Source: Chloroflexota bacterium
GTDB taxonomy: Bacteria; Chloroflexota; Limnocylindria; Limnocylindrales; CSP1-4
Direction: 5' to 3'
Length of the DNA stretch: 64,000 nt
NCBI GenBank assembly: GCA_021783095.1
Contig: JAJXUG010000010.1
Span: 1-64,000, forward strand
Shown here: positions 44,000-52,646 of the stretch, in pieces
How positions within the stretch are numbered: position 1 is the stretch's first letter
How the letters are laid out: each line of letters starts with the position of its first letter
Program-made: the position numbers and the translations under genes
Notes under the pieces: generated by a model
What the model saw: only the letters and a program-made list of their open reading frames with translations
Databases searched by the model: none
What the model was told of the DNA's origin: nothing

Positions 44000-44293
44000 T
44001 CAGCGGGCGATGGACATGAGGAGCTGACACGCCTCGAGGACGCGCGGGTCCGAGAGGCGGTAGTAAACGGTGTTCCCGTCTCGGCGAGCCGCGACGAGGC
44101 CGGCGGCGCGCAGCACCGAGAGGTGCTGGCTCATGTTCGGCACCTGGCAGGCGACCCGCATGGCCAGGTCGCCAACCGAGACCTCGCCCGCGGCGAGGGA
44201 CTCGAGGACGCACAGGCGCTTCGGGTCGCCGAGGGCTCGGGCGACGGCAGCCGACCTGGCGCGCTCGTCCTCGGTAGTTGCGATGTCGATCAC
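44000..44293 (-). CDS. ArsR/SmtB-family repressor, possible persulfide sensor
   Basis: 97 residues, one winged helix-turn-helix: AGEVSVGDLAMRVACQVPNM, SQHLSVLRAAGLVAARRDGN and TVYYRLSDPRVLEAC. Metal sites of SmtB or ArsR are not evident. Cys28 (helix 2, PKRLCVLESL) and Cys89 (last helix, VLEACQLL) are placed like the two cysteines that cross-link in SqrR/BigR-type sulfide sensors; Cys49 is extra. The GTG at 44293 is 20 bp from operator site C, so it probably represses itself. A persulfide-sensing role is inference. Confidence 0.85.
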   Translation of the reverse strand: MIDIATTEDERARSAAVARALGDPKRLCVLESLAAGEVSVGDLAMRVACQVPNMSQHLSVLRAAGLVAARRDGNTVYYRLSDPRVLEACQLLMSIAR

Positions 44294-44313
44294 GTCGGTT
44301 AGTGTCTCATCAA

Positions 44314-44329
44314 TTGCGCAAGAACGCAA
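44314..44329 (-). promoter_or_regulatory. ArsR autoregulatory operator (site C)
   Basis: TTGCGCAAGAACGCAA on the plus strand, again TTGCG-N6-CGCAA. On the minus strand TTGCGT (44329-44324) as -35 and GACACT 17 bp on as -10 would start transcription near the GTG itself. Confidence 0.7.
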
Positions 44330-44581
44330 GTACCTTGGCCCAACTGCAGGCCGAGACCGCCTGACGCCGGCCTTCGGCGCTCGATTCCCTCGCATCGGCG
44401 GCTCCGCGGCGTCTGTCCAACCGCCCGAGCGGGGCTCGTGCGTTGGGGAGCTGGCGACGTCCTCGACGGAAGCGCCGCGTGGCCGCGTCACGGGCGTTGC
44501 CGGGGCGGGGTGCCGCGGAAGCTGGTGCGCCGTCGCGCACCGGCGCCGTCCTGGGCGCTCCCTGGGCGCCATACTCCAGTC

Positions 44582-45598
44582 GTGAGCGAGTCGCCCGTCA
44601 CCCTGTCCGCCATCCGCGCCACGCGCCGCATCCTCGACGGGCGCATCCACCGCACGCAGATCCTCTCGTCCGCCACCGCCGCCCGGGTCGCGCGTGACGC
44701 CTGCGGCGTCCGGCTCGCCGACGACCGGCTCTACCTCAAGGCGGAGCACCTCCAGAAGACGGGCTCGTTCAAGCCGCGCGCGGCCCTGGCGCGCATCGCG
44801 TCGCTCTCCGCGGACGAACGGCGCCGCGGCGCGATCACGATCTCCGCGGGCAACGCCGGACAGGCGTACGCGTGGGCCGCCCGCGAGGCCGGCGTCCCGA
44901 TGACGGTCGTCATGCCCGAGGGCGCCGATGCGTCCAAGGTGGCCGCATGCGTCGGCTACGGCGCGGAGGTGGTCCTCCACGGCAGGCACGTCGGGGAGTC
45001 GCTCGAGCACCTGCACCGCCTCCGCGACGAGCGCGGCCTGACGCTCGTCCACCCGTATGACGACCCCGAGGTCCTGCTGGGCAACGGCTCGTGCGGCCTG
45101 GAGATCCTCGAGGACCTGCCCGACGTCGACGTCGTGGTGGTGGCCGTGGGCGGGGGCGGGCTGATTGGCGGCGTGCTGGTGGCGCTGCGCGAGAGCCGGC
45201 CGCGAATTCGCGTGTACGGCGTGGAGCCCGAGGGCTCGGACGCCCTGCACCAGGCGATCGCCGCGGGCGCGCCCGTGCCCCTGACGCCCAGGAGCGTCGC
45301 CGACGGCCTCAACGCGCCCTCGGCCGGGCGGCTGGCCACCTCGATCGCCCGCCACTACCTCGAGGACGTCCTGCTCCTCCCCGACGCCGCCATCCTGGCC
45401 GGCCTCCGCTTCTCGGTCGAGCGCCTCAAGCAGGTGGTGGAGCCGGCGGGCGCAGCCGCGCTGGCGGCGGTGGTGACAGGGGCCGTGCCGCTTCGCGCGG
45501 GCGACCGCGTGTGCGTGATCCTGTCCGGCGGGAACGTGGCCGTCGATCGGCTTGGCGACCTGCTGGCGGGCGCCGCGCCGCTGGGGCCCGCGGCATGA
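44582..45598 (+). CDS. threonine/serine dehydratase-like PLP enzyme
   Basis: 338 residues of the fold-type II PLP group. The PLP lysine is in LQKTGSFKPRAAL, the Asn/Gly loop is ISAGNAGQAYAWAA, and the phosphate cup is VVAVGGGGLIGGVLVAL; SGGN near the end contacts the ring. Threonine dehydratase (2-oxobutanoate from threonine) is most likely; serine racemase is an alternative. It lacks the C-terminal ACT-like regulatory domain, as in catabolic forms. GTG at 44582 follows CATACT by 6 nt. Confidence 0.87.
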   Translation: MSESPVTLSAIRATRRILDGRIHRTQILSSATAARVARDACGVRLADDRLYLKAEHLQKTGSFKPRAALARIASLSADERRRGAITISAGNAGQAYAWAAREAGVPMTVVMPEGADASKVAACVGYGAEVVLHGRHVGESLEHLHRLRDERGLTLVHPYDDPEVLLGNGSCGLEILEDLPDVDVVVVAVGGGGLIGGVLVALRESRPRIRVYGVEPEGSDALHQAIAAGAPVPLTPRSVADGLNAPSAGRLATSIARHYLEDVLLLPDAAILAGLRFSVERLKQVVEPAGAAALAAVVTGAVPLRAGDRVCVILSGGNVAVDRLGDLLAGAAPLGPAA

Positions 45599-46761
45599 CC
45601 GACGGAGGTGGGACACCGCCGGATCTGCCGCCGCCTCCGCCGCCCGCCTTCGTCCCGCCGCCGCCGCCCAGCTTCGTGGCGGGCGGATTCGCCGCCGGCC
45701 CCCAGCCCGTGCCGGCGGCCCGCGTGCCGCCCCCGCCCACCGCCGAGACGCTCGCGATCCCGCTCGGCCCGCGGCGCTTGGTGGGGATGGCGCTCGACCT
45801 GCTGACGCGCCCCGACGCCGGGCTCCGCGGCGCCTCGTTCTACATCGGGCTCATCCTGCTCGTGACCGTCGCCCCGGCGGTGATCCTGTTCGGCGTCGCG
45901 ATGGTCAACGGCGCCTTCGACGCCTACGCGAACGACAGTTCGTTCACGCGCGAGCCGCCCACCTGGTTCTGGTGGCTGGTCCTGGCGCTCATCCCGGCGG
46001 CCCTCGGGTTCCTCGCAGCCGGGGTGGAGGCGAGGGCCCTCGCGTCGGCCGTGATCGGCGGGCGGGCCGAGGGTCGGCCGCTTCGCCTGCGCGAGTCGAT
46101 CGCGGTGGCCCGCGCGCGGTTCTGGCCGGTGCTCGGCGCGCAGATCCTGGTCGGCATCCTGTCGATCGGCATCGAGCTCGTGCTCACCGCGGTGCTCAGC
46201 ACCGCCATCGGGAGCGTGGACGCGCTCAGCTACGCGTTGTCGGTTGCCGTCGGCGTGGTCGTCGGGACGCCGTTCATCTACGCGGCCGCCGGCATCGTGC
46301 TGGGCGAGGCTGACGCCATCGAGGCCCTCCGCCGCTCGGTCCGCCTGGCGCGCGCCCGCAAGCAGCTCGCGGTGGTCATCACGCTGTTCTCCGTGCTCGC
46401 CGGCCTGGTGGTGCAGTTCGGCATCGGGGTCGCCATCGACACCGTCGATCGGGTCGCGTCGGGGGCGGGTCTCGTCGACCACTTCCCGACGGTCCTCGTC
46501 GTGCCGCTGGCCGCCGCCCTCGTGTTCGCGTACGGCACCCTGATGCTGCTCGCCGAGGCGATCGCCGCGGCCCCCGCTGTCCACGCCTTCGTGGCGCTGA
46601 CCCACTACACGGCCGGGCTCGAGCAGGGACGGCGCGAGCCCCTGGCGATCCGCCACGTGTGGGACCCCTGGGTCACCCCGGGTCTGTGCGCGACCGCGGC
46701 CCTCGGCCTCGTCGCGCTGCTGCTCGGCCTGGCGTCGATGCCCTGGACCGGGGGCGGGTAG
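45595..46761 (+). CDS. multi-pass membrane protein with proline-rich N-terminus
   Basis: 388 residues. The first 45 are mostly proline with Phe and Ala, an extended cytoplasmic tail. Six or so membrane helices follow (IGLILLVTVAPAVILFGVAM and TWFWWLVLALIPAALGFLAA are the first two), with an amphipathic region EADAIEALRRSVRLARARKQ. It resembles uncharacterised glycerophosphoryl-diester-phosphodiesterase-type membrane domains, but this is a weak match. It overlaps the dehydratase by ATGA. Confidence 0.72.
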   Translation: MTDGGGTPPDLPPPPPPAFVPPPPPSFVAGGFAAGPQPVPAARVPPPPTAETLAIPLGPRRLVGMALDLLTRPDAGLRGASFYIGLILLVTVAPAVILFGVAMVNGAFDAYANDSSFTREPPTWFWWLVLALIPAALGFLAAGVEARALASAVIGGRAEGRPLRLRESIAVARARFWPVLGAQILVGILSIGIELVLTAVLSTAIGSVDALSYALSVAVGVVVGTPFIYAAAGIVLGEADAIEALRRSVRLARARKQLAVVITLFSVLAGLVVQFGIGVAIDTVDRVASGAGLVDHFPTVLVVPLAAALVFAYGTLMLLAEAIAAAPAVHAFVALTHYTAGLEQGRREPLAIRHVWDPWVTPGLCATAALGLVALLLGLASMPWTGGG

Positions 46762-46844
46762 GCGACGCAGGGCGACGGCCGCCCCTCGCCCTGGCGCTGT
46801 CCCGGCTTGGGTTGTGCCGCGCCCGCCCGCCGACGCTGACCGTC

Positions 46845-47264
46845 CTAGTCGATCCCGAGCTCGCGCAGCCGGTCCTCGTCATGGATCCCGAGGTGGTGCG
46901 CGAGCTCGTGGAGCACCGTGATCCGCACCTCGTCGGCGAGGTCGTCGGGGTCCGGGAAGTCCTCCTCGAGCGGCAGGCGGAAGATCAGGATGCGCGTCGG
47001 GACGGGCAGCCAGTCCCCGCCCCACTCGTCGAGCGGCACGCCCTCGTACAGGCCGTACAGGGTCTCTTCGCGGCCCAGGCCGTTCTCGCGCAGCTGCTCG
47101 GGGGTGGGCTCGTCGGCGATGACCACGGCCACCCCGTCGAGCGCGGTGCGGAACCGGGTCGGGATGGATGCGATCGCGCGGTCGACGAGGCGATCGAAGC
47201 CGACGTGGACCGAGCGCCGGGCACGCTGCCGCGCGAACCTGGAGCCGCGGCGTTGCTTGACCAT
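46845..47264 (-). CDS. small zincin-like metallopeptidase family protein
   Basis: 139 residues. VLHELAHHLGIHDEDRLRE contains the HExxH zinc motif with a third His four residues on, and the layout EWGGDWLPVPTRILIFRLPL fits the DUF1025/zincin-like family of small cytosolic proteins. The N-terminus is very basic. It is divergent from the hydrolase with only 21 bp between the two ATGs, sharing an overlapping pair of -10 boxes. Confidence 0.82.
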   Translation of the reverse strand: MVKQRRGSRFARQRARRSVHVGFDRLVDRAIASIPTRFRTALDGVAVVIADEPTPEQLRENGLGREETLYGLYEGVPLDEWGGDWLPVPTRILIFRLPLEEDFPDPDDLADEVRITVLHELAHHLGIHDEDRLRELGID

Positions 47265-47272
47265 TGCGCCCG

Positions 47273-47279
47273 TATCCTA
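47273..47279. promoter_or_regulatory. overlapping divergent -10 boxes
   Basis: TATCCT on the plus strand (47273-47278) is 7 nt before the hydrolase ATG; TAGGAT on the minus strand (47279-47274) is 9 nt before the metallopeptidase ATG. Both messages would be leaderless or nearly so. Confidence 0.5.
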
Positions 47280-47285
47280 GCCGCC

Positions 47286-48236
47286 ATGGCCCTCCCCGCC
47301 GCAGCGCCGGTGCAGCCGCTCGAGATCGACCTCGTGCTCGCGCCGCCGCCCGACCCCTCGCTCGAGCCGGAGGGCTTCCTCGTCGGCGAGGGAGGCGTGC
47401 GACTGCACTTCCTCGACTGGGGCCCGTCCGCGGCATCCGCAGACGGGCCGGGTGTCCTCCTCGTGCCCGGCCTGCTGACCCCGGCCTGGTCCTGGGCCCC
47501 CGTGGCCCGGCGGCTGGCCCGGGTGCGGCGGACGTGCGTCATGGACCTGCGCGGGCACGGGCTGTCGGACTCGCCGCCGGACGGGTACGACCTCGACACG
47601 ATGGCCGAGGACGCGGCGATGGTCGCCGAGGCGTCGGGGGTGGCCGGCGCGGACGGTCGGGTGGTCTTGGCTGGCCACGGCTTCGGTGCGTGCGTCGCGG
47701 CGGTCGCGGCCGCGGCGATGGGCGAGAGGTGCGCAGGCCTGGTGCTGGTGGACGGCGGCATCGAGCGGCTCGCCGAGACCTCCGGGCTCGACGCTGAGGA
47801 GCTGCTGCGGTCGCTGGAGGAGCCGCCGGAGATCCTCCGCTCGATGGACTCGTGGCTGGCCGACCGGCGCGCCTTCGATGTCGCCAGCTGGGACGCGGAC
47901 CAGGAGCACGCCGCGCGCGACGCCGTGGTCCAGACCGCGGCCGGGCACGTGGTTCGGGCGGTCCGGCCGTTCGTCGTGGCGGCCCTCGCGCCGACGCTGC
48001 TCGCCTACGACCCGGCCGAGGTGCTGTCCCGCGTGTTCGCGCCCGTGACGGCGCTGGTCGCCATGGCGGCGGGTGATCCCGGCCCTCGGCTGGTGGAGCT
48101 CAGGCGGGCGGCTTCGGGGCGGGTCGCGGCCGGCTTGGGCCCCGTCGGTGTCGCGGGCTTCGATGGCGCTGCCCACAACCTGCCCCGATACCGACCCGCG
48201 GAGGTGACCGCGGCGATCCTCGGCGTCGCGGGCTGA
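47286..48236 (+). CDS. alpha/beta-hydrolase fold protein lacking the nucleophile serine
   Basis: 316 residues. The fold is clear: GVLLVPGLLTPAWSWAPVAR (oxyanion region), TCVMDLRGHGLSDSPPDGYD, and near the end GFDGAAHNLPRY with the catalytic-type His. The nucleophile elbow, normally G-x-S-x-G, reads GHGFGA with Gly132 in place of Ser. So it is unlikely to be an ordinary esterase; non-catalytic or cofactor-free dioxygenase-like roles are possible. TATCCT precedes the ATG by 7 nt. Confidence 0.82.
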   Translation: MALPAAAPVQPLEIDLVLAPPPDPSLEPEGFLVGEGGVRLHFLDWGPSAASADGPGVLLVPGLLTPAWSWAPVARRLARVRRTCVMDLRGHGLSDSPPDGYDLDTMAEDAAMVAEASGVAGADGRVVLAGHGFGACVAAVAAAAMGERCAGLVLVDGGIERLAETSGLDAEELLRSLEEPPEILRSMDSWLADRRAFDVASWDADQEHAARDAVVQTAAGHVVRAVRPFVVAALAPTLLAYDPAEVLSRVFAPVTALVAMAAGDPGPRLVELRRAASGRVAAGLGPVGVAGFDGAAHNLPRYRPAEVTAAILGVAG

Positions 48237-48724
48237 GACGCCCGCCTGCCTCGGCCGGCCATTCCCACGCGGCTGTGTCCAGTGGCAGGATGGCCGCGTG
48301 AGGTTCTTGCCGAGGCTCCGCACTGGTCCGGTCGACTCCTGGTACTGGAGTGGCGACGCGTTCCCTCCGGTCTCGTTCTGGTTCGCGCCCTCGTCCTCGA
48401 CGGACTGGCGATCCCGCCGTTCGATCAGCACCCCGACGGCGATGGCCGCTGCCGCCGACGACGTGTCTCGTCGCGCCGGAGGTTGGTCCCGATGGGTTCA
48501 GGCGGCAGGTCGTGGCCGACGCCGAGGCCCTCGATCCGATGAGGGTGGCCGCACCGGGATGACCGCCACGCGGGTGCAGGCGTGACCGGCGGCGGTCCTG
48601 CGAACAGTGCACCGGACGGACTGGCCTGCCGCCGCCTGAGCTGTCAGCAAGGATCCAGCGCCTGCTGGCCCGCCCGCCCGCGTGGCGGTGGCTCGACCCG
48701 CCCGCCCCGAACGGCGAGCTCACC
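48237..48724. other. 488-bp spacer
   Basis: Frames here are Arg/Ser-rich with no family resemblance. A plus-strand frame from about 48300 begins MRFLPRLRTGPVDSWYWSGD, which is slightly protein-like, but decays after 50 residues. It may be old coding DNA. Confidence 0.35.
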
Positions 48725-48862
48725 ATGGCGAGCCTCGAGGCGGCCGCGGAACTGCCGGACCCCGCCCTGGCGCGTGCGATCGAGGCGTACGTGCGCAGCG
48801 TCTGGAGTGCCTGGGCGCCGCACCACACGCAGGCAAGGGCATGGTCGGAGGGGGCGCGCTGA
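48725..48862 (+). CDS. possible short gene before folE
   Basis: From ATG at 48725 the frame gives 45 residues ([20 protein letters not shown], then [14 protein letters not shown]) with good helix character. In-frame codons upstream ([20 protein letters not shown]) also look coding but have no ATG or GTG start, so the gene may be truncated or begin at CTG. It ends 20 bp before folE. Confidence 0.3.
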   Translation: MASLEAAAELPDPALARAIEAYVRSVWSAWAPHHTQARAWSEGAR

Positions 48863-48882
48863 GCGGGGGTACCATCGCGCTG

Positions 48883-49560
48883 ATGCCGCGCAACAACCCG
48901 CCCGAGCTGCCCGACCACGTTCGCCGGATCGTGGACGAGATCGAGACCGACAGTGGCGACGACGCGCCCCTGACCCTCGGCGACGGGCATTCCAACGGGC
49001 GGATCGAATCGGCCGTGCGCCAGATCCTGGTCGAGATCGGCGAGGACCCGCGGCGCGACGGCCTGCTCGACACGCCGGCCCGGATGCACCGCATGTACCG
49101 CGAGCTCACGGCGGGCTACCACGTGGACGTCGAGCGCCTCATCAACCGCGCGATCTTCGAGGTCGACTACTCGGAGATGGTCGTGGTCAAGGACATCGAG
49201 TTCCACTCGCTGTGCGAGCACCACCTGCTGCCCTTCTTCGGCCGCGCCCACGTGGCGTACATCCCCAAGGGCCACGTGATCGGGCTGTCCAAGATTCCGC
49301 GGATCGTGGAGATGTACGCACGCCGCCTCCAGGTGCAGGAGCGGATGACGACGCAGATCGCCGAGCTCCTCATGGAGCGCCTCCAGCCCGATGGCGTGGG
49401 CGTGGTGCTCGAGGCGACCCACCTGTGCGCCGCGATGCGCGGTGTGCGCAAGCCCGGGACGGTCATGACGACGGCCGCGGTCCTGGGCCTGTTCCGGCGC
49501 AACGACAAGACCCGCGCCGAGTTCTTCGCGCACATCGGCCGCCGGCCGCCCGAGGCCTGA
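48883..49560 (+). CDS. folE: GTP cyclohydrolase I
   Basis: 225 residues. It opens the GTP ring to make dihydroneopterin triphosphate for folate. Zinc and active-site residues are in [14 protein letters not shown] and [36 protein letters not shown] is the GTP-contact helix. The N-terminal 45 residues are a variable extension. TACCAT lies 7 nt before the ATG at 48883, which fixes this start over upstream ATGs. Confidence 0.95.
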   Translation: MPRNNPPELPDHVRRIVDEIETDSGDDAPLTLGDGHSNGRIESAVRQILVEIGEDPRRDGLLDTPARMHRMYRELTAGYHVDVERLINRAIFEVDYSEMVVVKDIEFHSLCEHHLLPFFGRAHVAYIPKGHVIGLSKIPRIVEMYARRLQVQERMTTQIAELLMERLQPDGVGVVLEATHLCAAMRGVRKPGTVMTTAAVLGLFRRNDKTRAEFFAHIGRRPPEA

Positions 49561-49944
49561 CCAGGCGCGTCTTCCCCTCCATTGGCGGGCCCGGTCCGCC
49601 CTGGCGTCCGCGGCGCCGGTCCCCATGGCGGCCCTGTGGGCGCCTGACGCGCCGGGAGGTGGCACGGCGCGGCCATGGCGGCGGTCCGACCCCCATTCGG
49701 GCGCACGGTCCGGCCGGCGCGGCGCTCGAACCGCCCGCAGGGCCGCTCCGTGCACCGGGCTGGCGGGGAGCTGGCGGCGGGACGGCCGGGACGAGCGAAG
49801 CGCCGGCACCGGTGCCGCCGGCCCTTGTGGCGAACCCGACCTTGCGGAGGGCCGCAGCGACCACGTGCGAGTGGCGAGACGTTCGCCCCCTGAGTGGCGC
49901 GATCGCGCGGACGGACGGCCTCCCGCTGCAACTACAATCGCCGC
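49561..49944. promoter_or_regulatory. 384-bp spacer with TACAAT box for the mutase small subunit
   Basis: TACAAT (49933-49938) ends 6 nt before the ATG at 49945, a near-consensus -10 in a leaderless position. The remainder is GC-rich without a credible gene. Confidence 0.55.
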
Positions 49945-50352
49945 ATGACCGACCGACCGCTGAAGGTGCTGATCGCCAAGCCCGGGCTCGATGGCCACGA
50001 CCGCGGCGCGAAGGTGCTCGCGCGAGGCCTCCGCGACGAGGGCTTCGAGGTTGTCTACACCGGCCTCCGCCAGACGCCCGACATGATCGTCACCGCCGCG
50101 CTCCAGGAGGACGTGGACGTGGTGGGCATGTCCATCCTCTCGGGCGCCCACATGACGCTGGTGCCGCGGGTCCTCGACCTGCTTCGGGCTCGGGGCATGG
50201 GCGACGTGCTGGTGACCGTGGGCGGGATCATCCCCGACGACGACGTGGAGCAGCTCCGCGTGGCCGGCGTGGCCGGCGTGTTCGGCCCGGGCACGACGAT
50301 CCGCGAGGTCGCCGACTTCATCCGCGCCAACGCGACGCCGCGCGAGGCGTGA
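49945..50352 (+). CDS. methylmalonyl-CoA mutase B12-binding subunit
   Basis: 135 residues, a free-standing cobalamin domain. [20 protein letters not shown] holds the DxHxxG motif whose His replaces the base of B12; [14 protein letters not shown] and [11 protein letters not shown] complete the fold. It must associate with a separate catalytic subunit, most simply the one at 28522. It overlaps the chaperone gene by GTGA. Confidence 0.93.
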   Translation: MTDRPLKVLIAKPGLDGHDRGAKVLARGLRDEGFEVVYTGLRQTPDMIVTAALQEDVDVVGMSILSGAHMTLVPRVLDLLRARGMGDVLVTVGGIIPDDDVEQLRVAGVAGVFGPGTTIREVADFIRANATPREA

Positions 50353-51344
50353 CCGACCTCGCCGGGTCGCCGGCCGAGCGCGCCGCGGCCCTCGCCGACG
50401 CGTCCCGAGCCGGGGACCGCCGAGCCCTCGCGAGGCTCCTGACCGCCGTCGAGAACCACACGGCCGTCGCCGAGCAGGCCCTGCGACGCCTCTACCCGCT
50501 GGCCGGCGGCGCCCATCTCGTCGGGATCACCGGGCCGCCCGGCGCGGGCAAGTCCACGCTCGTGGCCGCGCTCATCGCGCATCTCCGGGCCGCCGGCCGG
50601 ACCGTCGCCGTCGTCGCTGTGGACCCCTCGTCGCCCATCACCGGCGGCGCGCTGCTGGGCGACCGGGTCCGCATGCAGGGCTACGCGCAGGATGACGGCG
50701 TGTTCATCCGCTCAATGGCGTCGCGCGGGCACGCGGGCGGGCTCGCGGCCACGTCCACGTCGGCTGCCGCCGTGCTCGACGCAGCGGGTTTCGACATCGT
50801 CCTGCTCGAGACGGTCGGGACGGGCCAGAGCGAGGTCGAGGTGGCCGCCGCAGCCGACACGACGGTCGTGCTCGAGGCGCCCGAGATGGGCGACGAGGTA
50901 CAGGCGATCAAGGCGGGCCTGCTCGAGGTGGCCGACATCATCGTGGTGAACAAGGGCGACCGGCCCGGGGCGCAGCGGACGGCGGCCCAGCTCCGCGCCA
51001 TGCTCGCCCCGGCCGGCGAGGTCCACGGGGATCGCCCGCCGGCCAAGCGCCCGGACGTCCTGATCACCACGGCAGTCTCCGGGGACGGCGTGCCGGAGCT
51101 GGTGGCCGCACTCGACCGCCACCGGGCCGCGGGGGCCACCGAGGCCACGCCGGCCGCACGCCGGGCCAGGGCGGCGGCGCAGGTCCGGGCCGTCCTCGTG
51201 GAGCGGCTGTGGCACCGCCTCGCGTCGCCCGCGCTCACCGGCGAGACCGACGCCGCCCTCGAGGGCGTCGCCCGCCACGACATCGACCCGTATACGGCCG
51301 CCGACGCGCTGCTCGCCGCGCTGGGCCGTGAGGAGACGCCATGA
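50349..51344 (+). CDS. meaB: MeaB/ArgK-type G-protein chaperone of B12 mutase
   Basis: 331 residues. Walker A is [18 protein letters not shown]; switch and Walker B regions include [20 protein letters not shown] and [17 protein letters not shown]; base recognition is VVNKGDRPG. MeaB proteins guard the mutase and gate B12 loading. The GTG start overlaps the mutase subunit and the stop overlaps the dehydrogenase gene, so all three form one operon. Confidence 0.94.
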   Translation: MTDLAGSPAERAAALADASRAGDRRALARLLTAVENHTAVAEQALRRLYPLAGGAHLVGITGPPGAGKSTLVAALIAHLRAAGRTVAVVAVDPSSPITGGALLGDRVRMQGYAQDDGVFIRSMASRGHAGGLAATSTSAAAVLDAAGFDIVLLETVGTGQSEVEVAAAADTTVVLEAPEMGDEVQAIKAGLLEVADIIVVNKGDRPGAQRTAAQLRAMLAPAGEVHGDRPPAKRPDVLITTAVSGDGVPELVAALDRHRAAGATEATPAARRARAAAQVRAVLVERLWHRLASPALTGETDAALEGVARHDIDPYTAADALLAALGREETP

Positions 51345-52201
51345 GCATCGACCACGTCTTCGTCGCCGGCGCCGGCCTCATGGGCCACGGCATCGCCCAG
51401 GTGCACGCCGCGATCGGCAAGCGCGTGACGCTCTACGAACCCGACCTCGCGCGCGCCGAGGCCGGCCGGGCGCGGATCGCGGCCAACCTCGAGCGGTCCG
51501 TCGCCAAGGGCCGGATCTCGCAGGCCGACCGCGACGCCAGCCTCGGCAACCTCACCGCCACGGACGACCTCTCCGCCGCCGCCGACGCCGACCTGGTCGT
51601 CGAGGCCGTGTTCGAGGACGAGGCCGTCAAGACCGCGCTCTGGTCTAAGCTCGACGCCATCGCGCCCGCCCGGGCCATCTTCGCGTCCAACACCTCGTCG
51701 ATCTCGATCGACCTCCTCGCCGCCGCCACCGCCGAGGCGCGCCGCGCGCAGTTCGTGGGGATGCACTTCTTCAGCCCCGTCCCGGTCATGCCGCTCATCG
51801 AGCTGATCCGCGGCGCGGCCACCAGCGACACGACCGAAGCCGCGATCCGCGCCCTCGCCGCCGAGCTCGGCAAGCAGGTGATCGTGAGCGCGGACCGGCC
51901 GGGCTTCCTCGTCAACCGCGTGCTGATGCCGCTCCTCGCAGAGGCGATGCGCGCCTACGAGGAGGGGACCGGCACGGCCGAGGACATCGACACGGGCGCC
52001 AAGGTGGGCCTCAACCACCCGATGGGACCGCTCGAGCTCGCCGACTTCATCGGGCTCGACGTGTGCCTCGGGGTCATGCGCGTGCTGCACGAGGGCCTGG
52101 GGGGCCAGCAGTTCGAGCCGCCGCGCGTGCTCGTGGAGCTGGTCGAGGCCGGGCACCTGGGCCAGAAGACGGGGCGGGGGTTCCACACCTACCCGCGCTG
52201 A
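51341..52201 (+). CDS. 3-hydroxyacyl-CoA (3-hydroxybutyryl-CoA) dehydrogenase
   Basis: 286 residues, the short monofunctional form. NAD site: VFVAGAGLMGHGIAQVHAAI. FASNTSSISIDLLAAAT and FVGMHFFSPVPVMPLIELIR contain the catalytic Ser and His region, and GLNHPMGPLELADFIGLDV the C-terminal dimer part. It interconverts 3-hydroxyacyl- and 3-ketoacyl-CoA and works with the thiolase gene at 52647. Confidence 0.93.
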   Translation: MSIDHVFVAGAGLMGHGIAQVHAAIGKRVTLYEPDLARAEAGRARIAANLERSVAKGRISQADRDASLGNLTATDDLSAAADADLVVEAVFEDEAVKTALWSKLDAIAPARAIFASNTSSISIDLLAAATAEARRAQFVGMHFFSPVPVMPLIELIRGAATSDTTEAAIRALAAELGKQVIVSADRPGFLVNRVLMPLLAEAMRAYEEGTGTAEDIDTGAKVGLNHPMGPLELADFIGLDVCLGVMRVLHEGLGGQQFEPPRVLVELVEAGHLGQKTGRGFHTYPR

Positions 52202-52232
52202 GCCCCGCGGCCCGGACCCGCCGCGCCGGCAG

Positions 52233-52490
52233 TCAGCGCTCGATGGCGTCGCGGACGAGCTGCTGCCGGCCGGCGTTGTCGAAGGGCTTGGGGAGCACCA
52301 GCACGCCCGTCCGGCGGACGAACTCGGCAAGCTTGGCATTGCCCGGGTCGCCGGGGCGATGTCGTCCGGCCCGGCGCCCTTGTCGCCCGGCGCCCAGACG
52401 TGCAGCGTCCCGCTGCATCCTCCGGGGGCTCCAGCAACGCCTGCTCGGCGGGGCTCCACGCCCCGACGTTGCTGCTCGAGTCCCACGATG
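52233..52490 (-). pseudogene. frameshifted response-regulator receiver domain
   Basis: On the minus strand the end of a receiver domain is clear (AEFVRRTGVLVLPKPFDNAG, with the conserved Lys-Pro, then QQLVRDAIER). Upstream sequence of the same kind (AAVIVGLEQQRRGVEPRRAG and WAPGDKGAGPDDI) is in another frame. At least one frameshift separates them and no start is left. A broken gene between two metabolic genes. Confidence 0.6.
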
Positions 52491-52646
52491 ACCGCCGCAT
52501 CGGCGACAGCGGCGAGAGGGCTCAGGGCTCCTGCTTCACCCGGCGCGATGGGCATCGGCTGGACCCCCTCATGGTCGGATGGCCCCTCGAATCGCACCGG
52601 GGCCGTCGAGGGCTGGCCGTCCTGCATCGAGGTGTACAGTCGGCCG

